DNA from: Planctomycetaceae bacterium
GTDB lineage: Bacteria; Planctomycetota; Planctomycetia; Planctomycetales; Planctomycetaceae
Length of the DNA stretch: 47,717 bases
Direction: 5' to 3'
Assembly: GCA_002722955.1 (NCBI GenBank)
Contig: PBMZ01000001.1
Span: 1 to 47,717, forward strand
Shown piece by piece: positions 44,601-47,717 of the stretch (within the stretch, counting starts at the first letter, position 1; the number at the start of each line of letters is the position of its first letter). The notes under the pieces were generated by a model that was not told the DNA's origin, did no database searches, and saw only the letters and a list, made by a program, of their open reading frames with translations. The position numbers were made by a program, and so were the translations under genes.

Positions 44601-44990
44601 ATGGACTCAGAAAGACAAACTGAATCTGAATGGGAACCATGCCCCAGCGGCACCATCACAAGGTATGCTCGGCGGCAAGTTCGCAGGACCGCATCCCGAG
44701 TCGTCGCGGTGGCGTCCGTGCTCCTTGCCACGGGATTGCTGTTCTTGCCGAGTGACGAGTTCCCGGACGAGCATCGATTTGGCGGCATTGGTTGTTCGGA
44801 CGTGCATAAGAATTGCGGGAAATTCCAAGCTGGCGAACTCGAAAAAGATCTCACCGATGAGATCCACCGTCATTTGGTCGAGTGTCCGTCCTGCAAAGCT
44901 CAGATCTCGGAATTGCCTCCACCCAAAGAATCGTCCGAGGTCATTGAAGGCCAACCTATCGAGATGCTTAAGGTTGCAAGGCTTCACTGA
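44601..44990 (+). CDS. Membrane-bound anti-sigma-like zinc-finger protein
   Basis: 129 aa from an ATG at 44601; an upstream in-frame ATG at 44526 is possible. One TM helix (VVAVASVLLATGLLFLP) with a basic cytoplasmic side. The C-terminal half reads IGCSDVHKNCGKFQAGELEK, then EIHRHLVECPSCKAQI: the H-x3-C-x2-C of a zf-HC2/anti-sigma zinc-binding domain with an earlier Cys pair. Planctomycetes have many such proteins. Here the zinc domain would be on the far side of the membrane if N-in, the reverse of classic anti-sigma factors; topology is uncertain. No ECF sigma factor gene is adjacent. Confidence 0.65.
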   Translation: MDSERQTESEWEPCPSGTITRYARRQVRRTASRVVAVASVLLATGLLFLPSDEFPDEHRFGGIGCSDVHKNCGKFQAGELEKDLTDEIHRHLVECPSCKAQISELPPPKESSEVIEGQPIEMLKVARLH

Positions 44991-45031
44991 GCAGCAATTC
45001 AGATCATATCATTGAGTTGCATTCTAACCTC

Positions 45032-45080
45032 CGATCGTGATGATAGACGTCTTAATTCAAGCTCCAAATCATCACGATCG
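45032..45080. promoter_or_regulatory. Perfect 13-bp dyad just upstream of the sulfatase gene
   Basis: CGATCGTGATGAT (45032-45044) and ATCATCACGATCG (45068-45080) are exact complements, 23 nt apart, ending 10 nt before the start codon. Could be a transcription-factor site or an RNA hairpin covering the ribosome-binding region. Confidence 0.6.
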
Positions 45081-45090
45081 AGAACTTCTC

Positions 45091-46638
45091 ATGGCTTATC
45101 GAGTCTTCGCGTGCGTCGCGGTCCTCTGTTGTGCATTCTCTGCACCTTCCCAATCCCTGGCCAAGTCCCCGCGGCCCAACATCGTTGTCATTTTGTGTGA
45201 CGACATGGGCTTTTCCGATTTGGGCTGCTTTGGAAGCGAGATCAACACGCCGAACCTCGATCGATTGGCAGCCAACGGAATTCGTTTTACCGACTTTCAT
45301 AACAACGCCAAATGTTCGGAAACCCGAGCCTCGTTGTTGACGGGACTGTGGCATCAGCAGTCCAGGAACCTAAAGAAAAGTGGTCACGTCACGATCGCCG
45401 AGGTTCTGCGAGAAGCGGGTTACTCGACGTTGATGAGCGGCAAATGGCATCTCGCCAAGACTCCGCCTGAGCGTGGTTTCGATCGCTACTTTGGTTTCTT
45501 GGGTGGTGCAATCAACTTTTACACGGGCCGAGATTGGGGCAATGGCGAGAATCTGATGCGGCTCGATCGAAAAGAGTTTGTTGCCCCCAAGAGCTTTTAC
45601 TCAACAGACGCGTTCACTGACTACGCCATCGAATTCGTCGATCAGGCAAGGTCGAAGGAGCAACCGTTCTTCTTGTACCTCGCCCACAACGCGCCTCACT
45701 TCCCATTGCACGCGCTGCCCGAAGACATCGCCAAATACCGTGGCCGTTACAGCATCGGCTGGGATGAAATCCGGAAACGCCGTTACGCAAAGCTGAAAGA
45801 ATTGAACATCATCGACGACACTTGGCGGCTCTCGGTTCGCGATCCGAAAGTTGAGGGCTGGGATCAGCTGACGAAGAAGCAAATGAACTACCTCGAGCCA
45901 ATGATGGAAGTTTATGCGGCAATGGTGGACCGTTTGGATCAAAACATCGGGCGTCTTGTTACACATCTTGAGAAGCAAGAGGTGCTCGACAACACGCTCA
46001 TTCTGTTTTTCTCGGACAATGGTGCTTGCCCTTATCAACGTCACCGCACACCGGGCGTCGCTCCAGGACCAGCAAACAGCGATATCGCCTACGACGCACG
46101 CTGGGCCAACATGTGCAACACACCATTGCGACTCTATAAGCAGTACGCGCACGAAGGTGGCTCCTCGACACCGATGATCGCCCACTGGCCGGCAAAGATT
46201 GATGCGAAAGGAACGCTGACGTCGTTCGCATCACACTTGGTCGACATCATGCCAACAATCGTTGACGTCGCCGGCGCCAAGTATCCCAAGGAATTCGACG
46301 GCGAAGATATATTGCCGATGGAAGGTGTATCACTAGTGCCGGCTTTCCATGGCAAGAAAGAACGTGGCGACCATCCACTGTTTTGGGAGTTCGCAGGGAA
46401 CCACGCTATTCGAGTCGACGACTGGAAGCTTGTGGCCGAACGCAGCAAGGAATGGGAACTCTACGACCTTTCCAAAGATCGCAGCGAGACCCAAGACTTG
46501 GCGGCCAAATCGCCGAAACACGTTAAACAACTGGCGAAACTCTACGATCAATGGGCCAAACGCACAGGAGCCAAAACGCACAAGAAATGTGTGGCAACAA
46601 AACCCTCGTCCCAATCACAACTCTTCGAGCTACCGTAA
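45091..46638 (+). CDS. Sulfatase (arylsulfatase family S1)
   Basis: 515 aa from the ATG at 45091, with a signal peptide (VFACVAVLCCAFSAPSQSLA). Type I sulfatase: RPNIVVILCDDMGFSDLGC holds the metal-binding Asp pair (D37/D38), NTPNLDRLAANGIRFTDFH the usual second motif, and NNAKCSETRASLLTG the formylglycine site with C75 and R79. The canonical site is C-x-P/A-x-R, but the third residue here is Glu, so maturation may be altered. GKWHLAKTPPERGFDRYFGF and LILFFSDNGACPY complete the alkaline-phosphatase-like core. It removes sulfate from glycans or esters. No neighbouring formylglycine-generating enzyme gene is seen. Confidence 0.92.
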   Translation: MAYRVFACVAVLCCAFSAPSQSLAKSPRPNIVVILCDDMGFSDLGCFGSEINTPNLDRLAANGIRFTDFHNNAKCSETRASLLTGLWHQQSRNLKKSGHVTIAEVLREAGYSTLMSGKWHLAKTPPERGFDRYFGFLGGAINFYTGRDWGNGENLMRLDRKEFVAPKSFYSTDAFTDYAIEFVDQARSKEQPFFLYLAHNAPHFPLHALPEDIAKYRGRYSIGWDEIRKRRYAKLKELNIIDDTWRLSVRDPKVEGWDQLTKKQMNYLEPMMEVYAAMVDRLDQNIGRLVTHLEKQEVLDNTLILFFSDNGACPYQRHRTPGVAPGPANSDIAYDARWANMCNTPLRLYKQYAHEGGSSTPMIAHWPAKIDAKGTLTSFASHLVDIMPTIVDVAGAKYPKEFDGEDILPMEGVSLVPAFHGKKERGDHPLFWEFAGNHAIRVDDWKLVAERSKEWELYDLSKDRSETQDLAAKSPKHVKQLAKLYDQWAKRTGAKTHKKCVATKPSSQSQLFELP

Positions 46639-46646
46639 TCCGTTCA

Positions 46647-46674
46647 TCGTTTAACCCGTAACCGGGGGCGAGGT
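46647..46674. repeat. GTTTAACC-type repeat, left arm only (copy 4)
   Basis: Resembles the left arm of the hairpins at 21738 and 25129 with a changed middle; no facing arm. It lies just after the sulfatase stop. Confidence 0.65.
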
Positions 46675-46729
46675 TGTCAAGGTCTTCAGTAGTGGTAGCT
46701 TCTAGCCGCCACGTCCAATTGCCTGTACA

Positions 46730-47578
46730 TCAAAGCGACTCCAAAGTCTCCGCCACTGCAAACTCACGTTTCTCCTCGCGAGTCAACTTGGCTCCCGCAA
46801 AGTCCGGGTCGTGATCGAACAACGCCCACCAGTCGCGGTCGGCAATCGTGCCAAGGACTTCCGGCTTACATCGCCGAATCTGCAAGACATCCAAGTCGTA
46901 AGACATGCCCCACAATCGAGGCAGATGGCGCGATGTCGGACAAAGGTCGCCCAAATAGATCGCCCCAGCATCTTCCGACTCAATGACAAGTGCTTGATGC
47001 CCCAAAGTGTGACCACCCGTCACCCAAGAACGAATGCCCGCCACGATCTCAACGTTTCCATCAATCAATTGAAGTTGTCCGGCCGCTTCGATCGCCGCGA
47101 AGTTCTCTTGAGCGTAAGCCCCTCGTAATTCCGGCGCTGACGAGTTCGCCTCGATCCACTCACGCCGCTGCACATAATACGTGGCATTGGGAAAGCTACA
47201 CACTATTTGACCTTCATCAACACACCGAGTCGCACCGCCGGCATGATCGAAGTGCAAGTGCGTCAAGATCACGGTATCGATATCAGCCGCGTCGATGCCT
47301 GCTTCCGTCAAGTTGTCGAGGAGCACATCGCCCTCGGCAATATCAAACACGCGCCGCTGCTTTTCCGCCAGCTTCGAACCGTAACCCGTATCGACCAACA
47401 CCTTGTGCTTGCCAGTGTCGATGAATAGGCACTTGGTGTCTTGGCAAATCCGATTTTGATCATCGGGCGGAATCAACCGCGCCCACATGATTTTTGGGAC
47501 AACACCAAACATCGTCCCACCATCTAACAGAAAGCGACCGCCAGAAATTGTCGTGAGTTTGAAGTTACCGAGTTGCAT
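46730..47578 (-). CDS. MBL-fold metallo-hydrolase (AHL-lactonase-like subfamily)
   Basis: 282 aa without signal peptide. The metal site is complete: H107-x-H109-x-D111-H112 (LTHLHFDHAGG), H190 (GGHTLGHQ) and D211 (YLGDLCPT). The N-terminal LFIDTGKHKVLVDTGYG and the LPRLWG(M)SYD stretch resemble N-acyl-homoserine-lactonase-like and related MBL proteins of planctomycetes. The substrate cannot be fixed; lactones or esters are candidates. The ATG at 47578 has GGCAAGA upstream. Convergent with the sulfatase gene. Confidence 0.9.
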   Translation of the reverse strand: MQLGNFKLTTISGGRFLLDGGTMFGVVPKIMWARLIPPDDQNRICQDTKCLFIDTGKHKVLVDTGYGSKLAEKQRRVFDIAEGDVLLDNLTEAGIDAADIDTVILTHLHFDHAGGATRCVDEGQIVCSFPNATYYVQRREWIEANSSAPELRGAYAQENFAAIEAAGQLQLIDGNVEIVAGIRSWVTGGHTLGHQALVIESEDAGAIYLGDLCPTSRHLPRLWGMSYDLDVLQIRRCKPEVLGTIADRDWWALFDHDPDFAGAKLTREEKREFAVAETLESL

Positions 47579-47678
47579 ATCTTGCCTGAAAAAGTAGCCA
47601 TCACTCTCCGAGTGATCGCTTCCCGAATACGTCTAAAACTGCTCAACAAATCAAAGATTGGAGTGGCTGGGGTCGAAT

Positions 47679-47714
47679 CTTCGAGCCCCCAGTGATTTCT
47701 CTGGGGGCTCGAAG
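47679..47714. terminator. Strong hairpin at the right edge
   Basis: CTTCGAGCCCCCAG (47679-47692) pairs exactly with CTGGGGGCTCGAAG (47701-47714), 8-nt loop. The window ends before any T-tract can be seen, so it may be a terminator of an off-window gene or a dispersed repeat. Confidence 0.65.
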
Positions 47715-47717
47715 ACT

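Noticed and set aside
44601..44990. ECF sigma/anti-sigma operon
   Set aside because: No sigma factor gene lies beside the zinc-finger gene, so only the anti-sigma-like domain can be stated.

Overview
The window looks like a chromosomal piece of a planctomycete, most likely a Pirellulaceae (Rhodopirellula/Blastopirellula-like) relative. The signs are a formylglycine-type sulfatase, a BNR sialidase, paired DUF4838 proteins, a Tat-exported Gfo/Idh/MocA oxidoreductase, PQQ-propeller, TPR and RDD proteins typical of that phylum, a lone Flp-like pilin, and many planctomycete-style intergenic hairpin repeats. No rRNA, tRNA or CRISPR array was seen. No close reference could be consulted, so the taxonomy is inference.

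Layout. Positions 0.2-5.6 kb hold a C-terminally truncated oxidoreductase facing away from a sodium:solute symporter, a VanX-type D-Ala-D-Ala dipeptidase and a secreted alpha/beta hydrolase. Positions 5.7-14.8 kb hold a tandem-domain protein of unknown function and a polysaccharide-oriented block: sialidase plus DUF4838 on the minus strand, divergent from a second, larger DUF4838 protein that carries a frameshift, then a small zinc ribbon. Positions 14.8-17.8 kb are a mobile-element patch: an IS3-family element and an IS630-family element, each with a canonical A-rich -1 frameshift site, plus a solo inverted-repeat-like end and a 19-bp perfect hairpin. Positions 17.9-21.7 kb hold an RDD membrane protein and an alginate-export-type outer-membrane protein.

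Positions 21.8-23.5 kb are a compact minus-strand pair: a Tat/lipoprotein precursor with nine core cysteines in a strict C-x5-C register, and a DUF692 (MNIO) iron enzyme. This resembles a bufferin-type RiPP system, but no partner protein gene is adjacent. Positions 24-29.5 kb carry housekeeping genes (gap with a strong terminator, PQQ propeller, pilin, glucose-dehydrogenase-like MDR protein, DUF59 Fe-S factor). Positions 29.5-35.3 kb hold a large TPR protein and then three consecutive S-adenosylmethionine/one-carbon cycle genes, metK, ahcY and metF, every one of them broken (in-frame TAA, one-base deletion, and an ahcY-metF deletion fusion). Positions 35.4-40.6 kb hold a FtsX/MacB-like ABC exporter with a periplasmic partner, and a secreted Ig-like protein.

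Positions 40.6-41.5 kb are a decayed HNH-endonuclease cassette. Positions 41.46-42.64 kb encode a probable selenoprotein: an iodothyronine-deiodinase-like redox domain in which an in-frame TGA sits exactly at the catalytic selenocysteine position, followed 17 nt later by a perfect 8-bp stem-loop with the properties of a bacterial SECIS, all fused to a DsbD-N-like domain. The right end has a Crp/Fnr regulator, a DUF547 protein, an anti-sigma-like zinc-finger protein, a sulfatase preceded by a 13-bp dyad, and a metallo-beta-lactamase-fold hydrolase.

Main reservation: the number of frame disruptions (two single-base shifts, two ochre codons, one gene fusion, one truncated oxidoreductase) may reflect an imperfect metagenomic or draft assembly instead of true pseudogenes. 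The TGA in the deiodinase-like gene is different in kind, because a codon-precise stop with a matching SECIS-like hairpin is not what sequencing noise would produce.
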